Positions 1 through 10,700 of a stretch of DNA of 60,631 bases are shown here, one piece after another. Position 1 is the stretch's first letter, and each line of letters opens with the position of its first letter. A program made the translations under genes and the position numbers. The notes below the pieces were generated by a model, which worked only from the letters and a program-made list of their open reading frames with translations, was not told where the DNA came from and ran no database searches. Origin of the DNA: Mycoplasma testudinis ATCC 43263 (GTDB lineage: Bacteria; Bacillota_I; Bacilli_A; Mycoplasmatales; Mycoplasmoidaceae); NCBI RefSeq assembly GCF_000687795.1, contig NZ_JHXT01000008.1, positions 1 to 60,631 of the forward strand. Direction: 5' to 3'.

Positions 1-1
1 T

Positions 2-145
2 GTTAATAATAAAGCAATTCTAAAAATTGTTTATTTAGGCATCATGAATTACGAACGCGACGATAGGCAAATGAAAGTTCGTAATTGGCAAAGTATAATT
101 CAGCAACTCGAAATTCTATTTGATATAGATTTGCAACCAGAATAA
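2..145 (+). CDS. IS256-family transposase, C-terminal fragment
   Basis: About 47 residues, open at the window edge and ending in TAA. The tail has the pattern ILKIVYLG...MKVRNWQSIIQQLEILF, which resembles the conserved C-terminus of IS256/Mutator-type transposases (a hydrophobic strand, then an R-x-W motif and a helix ending in aromatic residues). Only this end is present, so the DDE catalytic residues cannot be checked. The same fragment occurs on the minus strand at the far end. Family assignment rests on the C-terminal pattern alone. Confidence 0.6.
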   Translation, partial: VNNKAILKIVYLGIMNYERDDRQMKVRNWQSIIQQLEILFDIDLQPE

Positions 146-212
146 ATACAAACACTTAATTTATTGTTCAATCTTGACCAAGAGTCAAAGATTTGCGCGT
201 TTAAATAATGAT

Positions 213-246
213 AAAAACGGAAAATTGCGAAAGCGTTTCCGTTTTT
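213..246 (+). terminator. Rho-independent terminator of the IS transposase
   Basis: An 11-bp perfect stem (AAAAACGGAAA at 213-223 pairing with TTTCCGTTTTT at 236-246) with a 12-base loop and a run of T, about 70 bases after the transposase stop. An identical mirrored copy is at 60373-60406. Confidence 0.75.
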
Positions 247-412
247 TAGTATACTTTTAATAACACGATGTCAATGGTTTCAAAGAAATCTAGACATTAA
301 CACACTTAAATCATTACTTCCAAAGATGATGATGAAATGTTGTCTTCTTCAAACTTTCTAAAAATAATTTTTTTATTTAATCAATTTTAAAAACGTTTCA
401 AATTTAAAAAAA

Positions 413-1399
413 CTAATTAATCAAAAATTTAAGTTTTTTAAACCAAGGAGTTTGATTAGATATAAAAGTTTTATTTGATAAATAAGCCAATTTAGGAAAC
501 TTTTCAGAATCAATTTCTGGAAACTCTATTTTATATGCATGTAATGCTTGATATTTAAATTGCTTATTTAAATCACGATATTGTGGTTGTGTGTATTTTG
601 TTTCGCCAACTAACGGATATCCAATAAAATTGAAATGTGCCCGAATTTGATGGGTTCGTCCAGTTTTTAAATCAACATCTAAAAGGCTCATTTGCGCTTT
701 AGTATATAGCTTAATAACTTTATATCCAGTTATAATTTCTTTTGCACCAACAAAAGTTGATTTTGATATCCTAACTAAATTTTGATCACTATTTTTTAAT
801 AAATAAGCTTTTAAAATCGCCTGATTTGGAGAAACTAACCCATAAACTAAACATTCATATTTTTTTTGAATTATTCGTTGCTTTAGTAATTCATGCATTT
901 CTTGTAAGGCTAGACCATTTTTTGCAGCAATCACTAATCCAGTAGTATTCTGGTCTAAACGATGACAAATACTTGGTACAAACGTCGTTGATAAATCTAA
1001 TTCGTTTTTAGAATATAAGTATTTTAAAAATAGGTTTTGCAAAGTTTGAATCGCTTCATCTTCACTAGGCTGGCAAAGTAAGTTAACGGGTTTGTCTAAA
1101 ATTGTTATGTTTTCATCTTCGTAAACAATATTAAGAGCGCCTTTTGCTTTTAAAAAAGGAAGTTCTTTTTGAAGAACACGCTCTTGTTTAGAAGGAAAAT
1201 TAAGATGGTGAAAAATTTCAATCTGATCATTTGCTTGAACGGTGTTACCAATTTTCGTTCTCACACCATTGATTTTTACTTTTTTAAGACGAATCAGCTT
1301 AAAAATAAATGGTCTAGAAAAATCAGGAAATTTTTTTAACAAATAATTTTCAATTCGCTGAATTCCTTCACAAGCATTGACAACAATTTTTTTACTCAT
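413..1399 (-). CDS. RluA-family 23S rRNA pseudouridine synthase with S4 domain
   Basis: A 328-residue protein. Residues about 15-65 form an S4 RNA-binding domain (SRPFIFKLIRLKKVKING). The catalytic domain follows, with the signature HRLDQNTTGLV at about 146-156, where the Asp is the nucleophile of the RluA family, and the GRTHQIRAH motif further on. It isomerises uridines to pseudouridine in RNA, probably 23S rRNA (RluC/RluD type). The start ATG at 1399 lies 1 base after the stop of the upstream methyltransferase, so it is the last gene of a five-gene minus-strand operon. The position matches the MG370-type gene of M. genitalium. The exact target uridine cannot be told from sequence. Confidence 0.93.
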   Translation of the reverse strand: MSKKIVVNACEGIQRIENYLLKKFPDFSRPFIFKLIRLKKVKINGVRTKIGNTVQANDQIEIFHHLNFPSKQERVLQKELPFLKAKGALNIVYEDENITILDKPVNLLCQPSEDEAIQTLQNLFLKYLYSKNELDLSTTFVPSICHRLDQNTTGLVIAAKNGLALQEMHELLKQRIIQKKYECLVYGLVSPNQAILKAYLLKNSDQNLVRISKSTFVGAKEIITGYKVIKLYTKAQMSLLDVDLKTGRTHQIRAHFNFIGYPLVGETKYTQPQYRDLNKQFKYQALHAYKIEFPEIDSEKFPKLAYLSNKTFISNQTPWFKKLKFLIN

Positions 1400-1400
1400 T

Positions 1401-2207
1401 TTAGTTTATTTTCTGATTCAGTTGATATAAAACAATCGCGCTAGTAGCAGCCACGTTTAAAGACTCAACTTTTGGATTTATAGAAATTCAAGTTTTAGCA
1501 TCTGCGGCTTTTAAAACTCGTTCGCTTAACCCGTGTCCTTCGTTTCCAAAAGCAATCATTAAACCTTTTTTGTTAGCAAGCGAAACTAATGGTGTAGTAT
1601 TTGCATCGTTCGTAGTCACAATTAATTTAATTTTCTTTTGTTGATACACTTTTACAAAATTATTTCAGTCATCAATCACACTAACAGGCAATGTAAAAAT
1701 TGTTCCCGCACTAGCGCGAACTAATCGGGGATTCCATAAATTAGTTCCGTTTAAACTAAATACTCCAGCAATATTAAATGCTGCGGCATTGCGCATGATG
1801 GTTCCAAAATTATTGGGGTCTTGCACGTTATCACACAGAATGTAATTATAGTGTTCGTTAAAAATAAAACTAGGTTGCACTAAAGTCTTTTTAGGATAAT
1901 AAAAAAAGATATCATTTCCATTGCCGATATCATTAGCTTGATTAGTTAAAGATTCACTTAATTGAATTCAACGAATTTTTTGGTTTTTTGTTAAAATTTT
2001 AATTTGAGTCACAATCTTAGGATTAACTTTCAAACCGATAAAAACCGAATGAGGTAATCAATTAGATTGCAAAGCAGTTAAATTATTTTTTCAACCAGCT
2101 ACACAAAATAAATCATTAAAGTTTTTATTTTCGCCATTTTTAATAAATATTTTTAAATCCTTATAAATAGGATTAGAAGCAGCGTTAATTAAATGAAATT
2201 TGAACAT
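1401..2207 (-). CDS. SpoU/TrmH-family RNA 2'-O-methyltransferase
   Basis: A 268-residue protein read through TGA-Trp codons (for example after VSVIDD and in KTWISI). SpoU motifs are clear: DNVQDPNNFGTIMRNAAAF (motif 1, about residues 115-133), then GNEGHGLS (motif 2) and the C-terminal SLNVAATSAIVLYQ (motif 3), which together form the trefoil-knot SAM site. The N-terminal 100 residues look like the usual substrate-binding domain. It probably methylates rRNA (RlmB-like) or tRNA; the substrate is not resolved. The start ATG at 2207 overlaps the end of nrnA by 23 bases, implying translational coupling. The stop is 1 base before the pseudouridine synthase start. Confidence 0.9.
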
Positions 2208-3180
2208 GGTCTTTATCTTTATTGAGAGTTTTTAAGTAATCGTTTAAAACGTTTATAAGTTTTTTAAAATCGTTTTTATTGTCTAAACTGAAGCCAGATG
2301 CAAATTTATGACCGCCGCCGTTAAACATTGCCGCGAACTGGTTAATTGGCAAATCCCGACTGCGGATTGAACCCTTCCATTTACCTGAAGGTTCATCATA
2401 ATATAAAGCCGTTCAGATACGAACTCCTGAAATATTATTTAAAGCGTGAACCATTGTCATGGGTGATTCAATCCCAAAACGTTTATGTGAACCTTTTTTT
2501 AAGGAAACATAAGCTAAACCTTCTGGCGTAATTTTGGCGTGATTAACAACGTAAGAATAATACTTATGTTCAAGTATTGGCTTGTTATAAACAGCGTCAT
2601 GAATTGATAAGCGATTAAATCCGGTTTTTAACAAATCTGAAGTCAATTCGTATGTGCTGGGTGTTGATGTTAAATACAAATAACGACCAGTATCGGTAAT
2701 AATGCCAGCATATATGTATTTTGCCATTTCCGCTGTTAATTTATATTCTAAAGCTTTAATAAATCATCCAACCATTTCTGCAGCAGAAGAATAAGTTGGA
2801 TCAACTCATTCAATCATTGCAATCTCTTCGGTTTTAGGGTGATGATCAATGCGAATTAATTCTTTGGCGTTTTTATGTCTTCCAGTTAAGACGCGTGCGG
2901 CATTAGCCGTATCAAAAATAATCCCTAACGAAGATGTCAAAAAAGCTTCATCAACTTCGTGGGTTTCAAACGGAAAAACATCTGCTCCAAAACTAGGATG
3001 CAACTTATATGTACCCATAACATAGGCTTTTTTATCGGGAAAATATTCGCTTAAAAACGCCTTAAAAGCAAAAGCGGAACCCAAAGCATCAAAATCTGGA
3101 CGTTCGTGAACATATAAAGTGATATTTTCAAATTCTTTAACTTTGTTAATAATTTGTTTTTGAACTGGTGTTAAGGTCAC
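2185..3180 (-). CDS. nrnA: DHH-family oligoribonuclease / pAp phosphatase
   Basis: A 331-residue protein with DHH and DHHA1 domains. Metal-binding motifs seen: HERPDFDALGSA near residue 25, the DHH signature IRIDHHPKTE near residue 115, and the C-terminal GGGHKFASGF of DHHA1. NrnA degrades very short RNA oligomers and removes the 3' phosphate from pAp. Two in-frame TGA codons encode Trp (after MIE and GVRI). The chosen ATG at 3180 overlaps the 3' end of thiI by 35 bases; the reading frame and family N-terminus support it. Same place in the cluster as MG371 of M. genitalium. Confidence 0.92.
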
Positions 3181-4369
3181 TGTCTAAATCCTTTACTTTA
3201 AAAATAGTTGTATGCTTTTGCACCACCGTCGGAATTAGTATATCAATTAAATTCAGCTCTTGTTCGATTTTAGTTGCGATTGCAACTTTGGGATGAGTAA
3301 CTGGATTTTTGGGCGCAAACAAACTACAGGCATCAGAATACGGTAAAATTGAAGTTTCGTACGTTCCGATACTTCGAGCATAATTAATTATCTCATTTTT
3401 ATCGAATCCAAGCAAGGGTCTTAATATTAATAAATTAGGTGTAACCTGACTAATTGTTTTTAAACTCGTGATGGTCTGAGAAGCGACTTGTCCTAAAGCG
3501 TCTCCGGTTGCCACAGCATCATAACCGTACTGCTGACATAAATTTTCAGCGATTTTTAAAAAATAACGGCGCATCATCGTGATTTTATAACTTTCGGGAT
3601 TGCAATGATTTAATTCGTGCAAAATAGAAGAAAAATTACAAACATATAATAAAGAAGAACAAAGGGTTCCGTTTTGAGTCACAATTTTAGTTAAGACTTT
3701 TGTTTTTTCTACTGCTTGCTTGGAAGTATGCGGTGGAGTTATGAAAGTTAAAAAATCAATATGTAAGCCCCGTTTCATTAATTGGTGGGCTGCTACTGGG
3801 CTATCGATTCCACCAGATAATAACACTAAAACCTTTCCACTTGTTCCAACTGGTAAACCATTTAAACCGCGATATTTGTGAGCGAAGACCAAAAACGTTT
3901 GTTTAGTTACTTCAATCGCAATTGTTACTTCGGGGTGATTTAAGTTAATTTTCATGTTTTGGTGGTTTCTTAAAACACTACTTGCAACCGTTTTCTTAAT
4001 TTCAAGCGAATCGTATTGATAACTTTTATCTTTTCTTTTGCACTCTATAGAAAAAACTGATCCATCGTTAATGATTCCGTTGACACAAGTTTTTAAAAGT
4101 TCCAAATCTCGTTCGATTTTATAACCCAGATGTATAACACTAATACCGGGAATCTGCTGCAATTCAGTTATAATAATATTCAAATTTTCTAACGAAAAAT
4201 CTTCAATTTCTAAATAATCGAAATAAGCTTTAACGCGCAATGTGTATGGCTTTAAAACATATAAAATATTTTTTTGTAATTGACTAACAAAAGTAGGTTG
4301 ATTTTTACCTTTTAAAGACAATTCGCCATATTTAACAACGATAATCGGACAATTAGTTTTAACTTCCAT
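3146..4369 (-). CDS. thiI: tRNA 4-thiouridine synthase ThiI
   Basis: ATG at 4369 gives 407 residues starting MEVKTNCPIIVVKYGELSLK, the normal family N-terminus; an in-frame ATG at 4399 would add 10 residues and overlap the upstream gene. An NFLD/THUMP region is followed by the PP-loop LLSGGIDSPVAA that binds ATP. The protein ends without a rhodanese domain, as in Bacillus and other Firmicutes, so sulfur would come directly from a cysteine desulfurase. It makes s4U8 in tRNA. No internal TGA. It starts 2 bases after the upstream stop and overlaps nrnA, so it is in the same operon. Confidence 0.93.
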   Translation of the reverse strand: MEVKTNCPIIVVKYGELSLKGKNQPTFVSQLQKNILYVLKPYTLRVKAYFDYLEIEDFSLENLNIIITELQQIPGISVIHLGYKIERDLELLKTCVNGIINDGSVFSIECKRKDKSYQYDSLEIKKTVASSVLRNHQNMKINLNHPEVTIAIEVTKQTFLVFAHKYRGLNGLPVGTSGKVLVLLSGGIDSPVAAHQLMKRGLHIDFLTFITPPHTSKQAVEKTKVLTKIVTQNGTLCSSLLYVCNFSSILHELNHCNPESYKITMMRRYFLKIAENLCQQYGYDAVATGDALGQVASQTITSLKTISQVTPNLLILRPLLGFDKNEIINYARSIGTYETSILPYSDACSLFAPKNPVTHPKVAIATKIEQELNLIDILIPTVVQKHTTIFKVKDLDSDLNTSSKTNY

Positions 4370-4371
4370 AT

Positions 4372-5262
4372 TTATACTTTCAAATACTGTTGTAACCAAA
4401 CTTCATCTTCGTTAGATAAAAGTGGACTAACTCCTTGGCGGATATATTGTTCATATCACTCTTTAGCCTTAGTAATAAATTTAACAATATTATCTCGTTT
4501 CATATGTAAGCTCACGAGGTGAACCTCACGTTTATGAACATCACATTTTTCTGGGTTTTGATAATCTTGCGTTTCTAAAAAACAGATGGCAAACAAACCG
4601 TTTTCAATTTTTCTTAAATATAAATACAAACCTAATTGCAACTTGTATTCATTCGGAATCACAATTTTATTTTGATCATTAAATCAACTTTCTTTTTTTC
4701 CTCCGGGTTTTTTAACTAACGGCATTCCATTTTCATCTAAAATCATACGCATTTCGCCATTGATTTGTTTATATACAAGACTGTCAACAGAGGTGGTTTT
4801 AATTTCTAACATTGGTTGATTTGGATAATCTAAAGTACCGTCTTTTGTGATGGGTTCACCATCAGGAATTCCCCCAAAAATATCACTTTCTTTTGCAAAA
4901 ACATCCCAATGAACTTTCATCGGATCATAAACTCGAAAGTTAATTTTGGTTTTTTGTGAAACATATTCACGAATTTTTGGTTCAACAGCATTACCAACTT
5001 TAGATAAAATCGGGTCCATCGTATCTTTAAAAATACCAACCATATTAGCTCATGTTTGGACTGGGGTTGTATATTTATTGAAACCTAAAATACTAGACAA
5101 ACGAGTTCCCGTAATTTTTTTAAAACGGGATTTTTGACTTGCTAAATATCCTGGTGATAATTCAAGACGATTGTTGATTATTTTGAAATCAACATTTAAC
5201 TTTTTAGTGAATGGCATTTTGTGTAATAATTGTAACATTATTACTAAAACAAAAACGATCAA
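4372..5262 (-). CDS. YqaJ-like / PD-(D/E)XK nuclease-fold protein (MG373-like)
   Basis: Up to 296 residues; the most likely start is ATG 5217 (MPFTKKLNVDF, 281 residues), with 5238 and 5262 as alternatives, none having a strong ribosome binding site. A core reading SRFKKITGTRLSSILGF, then EPKIREYV, GGIPDGEPI and LEIKTTS fits the E...D...ExK arrangement of YqaJ/RecB-type nucleases. The place directly upstream of thiI matches the uncharacterised MG373 gene of M. genitalium. If active it would cut or trim nucleic acid; this is inferred from the fold pattern only. It is the first gene of the five-gene minus-strand cluster. Confidence 0.7.
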
Positions 5263-5413
5263 TTAATCAAGTAAACGTCAATCATATAAGATCTTTATTT
5301 TAGATTTTTCTTAATGTTAAATTTTAAATACAGCACTGAAGTTTTTGAAAACAGTAGTTTACTAAAGAAAACAGATATAATTATTAAAAAGCAATAAACT
5401 TGGAGAAGTAGTA

Positions 5414-5932
5414 ATGTTTCGTGAATATTATCAGATTAATAGTTTTTATGGTTTGCGAAAAATTGACTGACGTGATTTCAACGAAATTTATAAACTAACA
5501 AAAAGTAATCTTAAATTTTTACCTTTTTTAAAATGAGCTAAAAATAATAATTATAGTGAAGCAAATGCCTTTCAAAATATTGCTACTAATTTAATTCAAT
5601 GACAAGAAAACAAGGCTTGAAATTATGAAATTCTGCGGTTAGATAAAATCATTGGTAGGTTTGAAATACGAACCACAAAAATTTTAGACAGTGTCGAGTT
5701 AGGATATTGAATAGATCTAAAACATCGTTTACAAGGTATTACTAAAACAATAATTAATTTTATTTTTCAACAGTGCAGAATTTTAAATGTCAAATCAATT
5801 GTAGTTGTAATTAATCCCCAAAATATTCCTGCTATAAATTTAGCCAAATCATTAGGATTTACTTTATTTAATTCACCATCTAATCCTTATAATGAAGCAT
5901 CTAATATGGCAACATTTATCAAGTACTTATAA
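5414..5932 (+). CDS. GNAT-family N-acetyltransferase (RimJ/RimL type), copy 1
   Basis: A 172-residue protein with a GGAGA ribosome binding site 8 bases upstream of the ATG. It contains six or so TGA-Trp codons, for example in KIDWRD and LGYWIDLKH. The order of elements is that of ribosomal-protein alanine acetyltransferases: a W-rich N-terminal part, IIGRFEIR strand, the acetyl-CoA binding segment around YWIDLKHRLQGITK, and NPQNIPAINLAKSLGF near the end. It is adjacent to a paralogue in the same orientation, probably a tandem duplication. The substrate is unknown. Confidence 0.8.
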
Positions 5933-5998
5933 GTTCATAAATAGGTTGATACTAAAGATTTTATTTATAATTTTATCCTCATGAACGATTAAAATAAT

Positions 5999-6523
5999 AT
6001 GAGCACAACATATCAAGAATTTTATCAAATTAATGAAAATTTTTCGTTACGTAAAATTGATTTGCGTGACAGTTTAGAAATTTATCAATTAACGAAATCA
6101 AACTTAAGACACTTGCAATATCTTGAATGAAGTCATTTACCAAATTATAATGAAACCAATGCAACTTTTGGAATTACCAATGCCTTACTCAAATGAGATG
6201 CAGGCAAACAGTGAACATATGAAATTTTAGAGCACAATAAAATCATTGGAGACTTTCAAATTCGCCCTACCGCACTTGAAGAAGCCTTTGAAATGGGATA
6301 TTGAATTGATTATAAACATCGCTTACAAGGAATTGTAACAAGAGTCATAAACTACGTTTGCCAAATTAATAAAAAGATGGGCAAAAAAATTGCTGTTCTT
6401 TTGATTCGGCCCGATAATATTCCGTCAATTAAATTAGCTTATTCACTAGGATTTATCCAATACACAAACCAAAATAACCCATTTGCTTTGGCTTCTTACA
6501 ACACTTTTGTTAAACAAATTTAA
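5999..6523 (+). CDS. GNAT-family N-acetyltransferase (RimJ/RimL type), copy 2
   Basis: A 174-residue paralogue of the preceding gene, 66 bases downstream. The two share the frame YQIN...LRKID.RD...IYQLTKSNL, GYWID.KHRLQGI and NIPxI.LAxSLGF. Five TGA codons are read as Trp. Same predicted activity: transfer of an acetyl group from acetyl-CoA to a protein N-terminus or small amine. Differences lie mostly in the middle and in the last 15 residues, which may mean different substrates. Confidence 0.8.
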
Positions 6524-6525
6524 AT

Positions 6526-7383
6526 TTATTTAACTGAAATAGTTGGTTCTGATAAATCATGAATTTTTAAGTATTTAAAATCAATTTGAGTTACAGAAAT
6601 TAATCGTTTAGCACGGTCTTCGGGAATATTGTTAAATAATAAAGTAAGAGCAAACTCAGGAAATAATTTATTTAAGACATTACAAATCTGTAAAATGGTC
6701 CAACGTGCATCGTCACTAAAAATTTCCATATTTTCGACAAGACAAAATGGTGGAACTTTTTTGATTTTGCCTTTAATAATTAATTTTTCAATTTTTTCTA
6801 AAGTATTTTTTTTGACATTTTTTTGAGCGTTGATAAATTTTTCCCAATTCAAAATAAAACTTGTTTTGTAAATCACATAATCTTTTAAAGAATATTTTTT
6901 ATTAACTGCAACAACTTTACGAATCAAATACAAATAAAACATTGCGATTCCAAAAGTCACAAATGCAAAAACTAATAAAACAATTGCTGTTGGATTACCA
7001 AAACTTTTATTTAATTCTTCGGTTACACTGTTCAAATTAAAACGAATGGCTTGAGTGATAGCTGCAGCAATTGGTTGTGCAATTCCAGAAATTAAACAAC
7101 CAATAAATGCAAATAGACATAACCAACAAAAAATATCAACAAATCAAACCCAAAAAGGTTTTCCGTTAACGATGTCTGTTGAATGTTTGTAATTAGATGA
7201 ACGGAACAAAAACGCCACCATAAAAAATAAAAAACGTGAATACTTTCGTAAGTTTAATTCCAAATAATCATTAACGATAGTATAAACCCGATCCTCACTA
7301 AATGCATGACCATAATCACGAGCAGATTTTAATAACTGATCAGTTGATAATTCGATTTTCTTTCCAGTAATTAATATTTTCAT
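6526..7383 (-). CDS. Conserved membrane protein of unknown function
   Basis: A 285-residue protein read through TGA at KPFWVWF and others. About 90 soluble N-terminal residues come first. Two strongly hydrophobic stretches follow (about residues 78-105, WFVDIFCWLCLFAFIGCLIS, and about 130-152, AIVLLVFAFVTFGIAMFYLYLI), then a basic, lysine-rich region and a C-terminal domain of about 90 residues. No family is recognised. It converges on the GNAT pair with 2 bases between the stops and has no clear operon partner. Confidence 0.6.
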
Positions 7384-7583
7384 ATGTTTAACAAAAATTT
7401 AAATAATAAATTGATAAAACTTTCTTGTTTAAAATCATTATGTAATGATTGAACTGCACAACAATAAAGGAAGTGTGCAATTAACTAACGTATATTATAT
7501 TTTCATTATTAAAAATTAGCAAAATTTGTTCACAAATTAAAAATAAAAAACAATTTATCATTTAATTGTTGGACGAAAAAAGT

Positions 7584-7589
7584 TATAAT
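7584..7589 (+). promoter_or_regulatory. -10 box of the tRNA-Arg promoter
   Basis: TATAAT 13 bases before the first base of the tRNA. No convincing -35 lies at the standard distance. The upstream stretch 7384-7583 is AT-rich and shows no gene. Confidence 0.55.
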
Positions 7590-7601
7590 ATAACACGATG
7601 T

Positions 7602-7677
7602 GCGCCCATAGCTCAATGGATAGAGCGTCTGGCTTCGGACCAGAAGGTTATGAGTTCGAGTCTTATTGGGCGCGCCA
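7602..7677 (+). tRNA. tRNA-Arg (anticodon TCG)
   Basis: A 76-nt cloverleaf can be drawn. The acceptor stem GCGCCCA pairs with TGGGCGC, the D-arm is GCTC/GAGC, and the anticodon stem is TCTGG/CCAGA with loop CTTCGGA, giving anticodon TCG (CGA and probably other CGN codons). The T-arm contains TTCGAGT, and CCA is encoded at the 3' end. It is a single tRNA gene with its own -10 box and a hairpin terminator downstream. Confidence 0.95.
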
Positions 7678-7685
7678 TTATAATT

Positions 7686-7715
7686 AAAAAAGCAAGCCTC
7701 GCGGATTGCTTTTTT
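7686..7715. terminator. Bidirectional terminator between tRNA-Arg and the EAGR-box gene
   Basis: AAAAAAGCAA (7686-7695) pairs with TTGCTTTTTT (7706-7715) over 10 bp, with a GC-rich 10-base loop. T runs exist on both strands, so it can end the plus-strand tRNA and the minus-strand giant gene whose stop is at 7749. Confidence 0.8.
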
Positions 7716-7748
7716 TCATAATAATACCCAAACTAATGGATAAAAACT

Positions 7749-10700
7749 TTATTTGTCTGCAAAGATATCAGCTGCTGCATCTTCATCAAATTGAGATAAC
7801 CAATCATCTGCGTTTACGCTATCTGTATCAATTCCCTTAAAGATTGGAACATCGTTAGTGATGTCATAATCTTTAGCGGCTTCTTCGTCACGTTCGTATA
7901 CTGATCAGTTTCCTTCTTCATCAAAGTCTCCTTCATATCAGTTTCATTCTTTGTTTTCGTCGTAATATCCAAAGTTTTCGTTACCAACATATTTATCGAA
8001 ATCAATCTGACCGTTTTCATCAGCACTAATAAAGTTTTCACCCTCAATAGCTTCAATAATTTCATCTTCAGGTTGTTCAAATTCTTCTTCACCTTCAGCT
8101 GCTGGTTCTTCATCATCTGTAGGTTCTTCAAGTTGGGCTTCAACTTCTGGTTCAGGTTGAGTTTCAACTGCAGGTTCTGATTGAGCTTCAACTACTGGTT
8201 CTTCGGGTTGAGCTTCAACTTCTGGTTCTTCAGGTTGAGTTTGAACTTCTGGTTCAGGTTGTTGTTCAACTACTGGTTCTTCAGGTTGGGTTTCGACTTC
8301 TGGTTCAGGTTGAGTTTCAACTACAGGTTCTTCAGGTTGAATTTCGGCTTCTGGTAGTTGTTCAACTTCTGGTTCTGGTTGAGTTTCAACAGCTGGTTCT
8401 TCTTCTATCACTGGTTCTTCAGGTTGGGTTTCAACTGCAGGTTCTTCAGGTTGAGCTTCAACTACTGGTTCTTCTTCTACCACCGGTTCTTCAGATTGAG
8501 TTTCAACTTCTGGCTCTGGTTGAGTTTCAACTACAGCTTCTTCAGGTTGAGTTTCAACTACTGGTTCTGGTTGAACTTCAACTGCTGGTTCTTCTTCTAC
8601 CACCGGTTCTTCTGGTTGGGTTTCAACAGATTGTTCATTAGGAACTCATGTGTGGTTTTCATCTTCTTCAAAGTAACCGTCTCATTGTCAATCACCCGCA
8701 TCGTCGTAATGACCATAATCATTGTTGCCAACATATTGTTCTCAGAATGCAACCTCTTCGGCTTCTGGTTCAGGTTGAGCTTCAACTACTGGTTCTTCTT
8801 CTACCACAGGTTCAGGTTGAGTTTCAACTTCTGGTTCAGGTTCAGCTTCAACTTCGGGTTTTTCTTCTACCACTGGTTCAGATTGGGTTTCAGCTTCTGG
8901 TTCAGGTTGAGCCTCAACTATTGGTTGTTGTTCAACTTCTGGTTCTGGTTGAGTTTCAATAGCTGGTTCTTCTATCACTGGTTCTTCAGGTTGGGTTTCA
9001 ACCACTGGTTCTTCAGGTTCTTGAGGCTGATCAATTTCTTCTTGATGACTATCTTGCAAATCACCAAAAGTTTCTTCAGCATTTTGGTTAGATTCAAATG
9101 CATCTAAACCAGAATCAAACACCGGTTCTTCTGGAACGTTATCAAACATCGCTTGGGTGTTTTCTTCAATCGAAGGTTCTTTAAATTCTTCTTGTTCAAT
9201 TACTTCTGATTGAGGCAAAGATTCATCTGATTGTTGTTGTTTTTCAGAAACCCATGTGTGGTTTTCGTCATCTTGGAAATAACCATCTCATTGTCAATCG
9301 TTTGATTCATCAAAATGACCGTATTCAGGATTACCAACATATTGTTCCCAAAAAGCTACTTGTTCAGGTTCTGGTTGTTGTTCAACCGCAGGTTCTTGAA
9401 GTTCAGCTTCAACTTCTGGTTCAGGTTGGGTTTCAACTTCTGGTTGTTGTTCAACCGCAGGTTCTTGAAGTTGAGCTTCAACTGCCGGTTCTTCTGGTTG
9501 TTGTTCAACTGCAGATTCTTCAGGTTGAGCTTCAACTGCCGGTTCTTCTGGTTGGAGTTCAATTTCTGGTTCAGTTTGTTGTTCAACCACAGGTTCTTCA
9601 AGTTGAACTTCAACTACAGGTTCTTCAGGTTGCGTTTCAACTTCTGGTTCAGGTTGAGCTTCAACTTCAGATTGAACTTGCTGTTCAACTGTTGAGTGAT
9701 CAACATTATTTTCGTGGAATGGGATAAATTCTTCGTCAACTGGTTCACTAAGTTGTTCTTGAACTGTAACGTCTGAATCTAATTGCTGTTCAACTACATC
9801 AACAGGTGCAGAACTGATTGTTTGTTGATTATCTGGGACAAATGTATGTTCTTCATTATCTTCAAAATACCCGTCTCATTGTCAATCATTATTGTCATCA
9901 TAATGACCGTACCCTGGATTACCTATAAATGATGTTCAGAAAGGTTCATCTGCTGGAACATCAGTTGATTCAACATTTTCTTGAATTTCGTCAGCGTTTT
10001 CTTGACTAATCGATTCAATTTCAGATGCTTGTTCATGAACTACATCAATTGGTTCTGATTCAGGGTGTTGGATCGGAACTAAAACTTCATCAATTGGTTC
10101 TTGTTCAGAAACTGCAACTGATTGTTCAATTGGAACTAAAACTTCTTGAACAGGTTCTTGTTCATCGTGAGATTGAACTGGTTCATGAAGCGGGATTAAA
10201 ACTTCTTCAACAGGTTGTGCTAAATCAGTCGCTTGGGCTTGAGATTGCTGTTCAGTAACTGCTTCTTCTGGTTGAGTTTCAACTTCTGGTTGCTGTTCAG
10301 ATTCAGTCAACGATGGAGTTACTTCTTTATTAACTGATTCGTGAGTCTCAATAACTTGTTCGTCTGCTTTTTGAGAAGGTTGATTCGGAACTCAAGTATG
10401 TTGTTCATCGTCTTCGAAATAACCATTTCATTGTCATTCACCGTTCGCATCAAATTCACCATATTCACGATTGCCAATAAACGGTTCTCAGAAAGCAACT
10501 TCTTGTTTTTCTTCGGCAACTTCTTCAGCTTCTTTTTCAAACGGAACAAAATTTTCGTTTTCATCAAACGCGCCATGTCAAATTCATTCGTTATCACTGT
10601 TCACATGCCCGTATTTTGGATCTCCGACATATTTTTGTCAGAATGGAGCATCTTCATCAACTTGTTGCTGTGTAGCTTCTTGAAGCGGTGTTTCGTGTTC

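Larger units (their letters stand above)
1..322 (+). mobile_element. 3' end of an IS256-like insertion sequence (left copy)
   Basis: These 322 bases match the reverse complement of 60297-60618 base for base as read by eye; identity stops at 322/323. The block holds the C-terminus of a transposase, a short untranslated tail, and a hairpin terminator. The boundary at 322 is probably the IS right end, because the two flanks are unrelated beyond it. The left part of the element lies outside the window, so the terminal inverted repeat and target duplication cannot be seen. Confidence 0.8.

Noticed and set aside
8358-9107. A 249-residue plus-strand reading frame rich in Phe and Trp, and further plus-strand frames at 9254-9727 and 10341-10835
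   Set aside because: They are antisense shadows of the Pro-Glu repeats in the EAGR-box gene; the composition follows mechanically from the repeated codons, and the minus frame is open over 7.5 kb with recognisable EAGR boxes.
8050-9720. Possible CRISPR-like array in the repeat block
   Set aside because: The units are short, contiguous, without unique spacers, and encode protein in frame; no cas genes are nearby.
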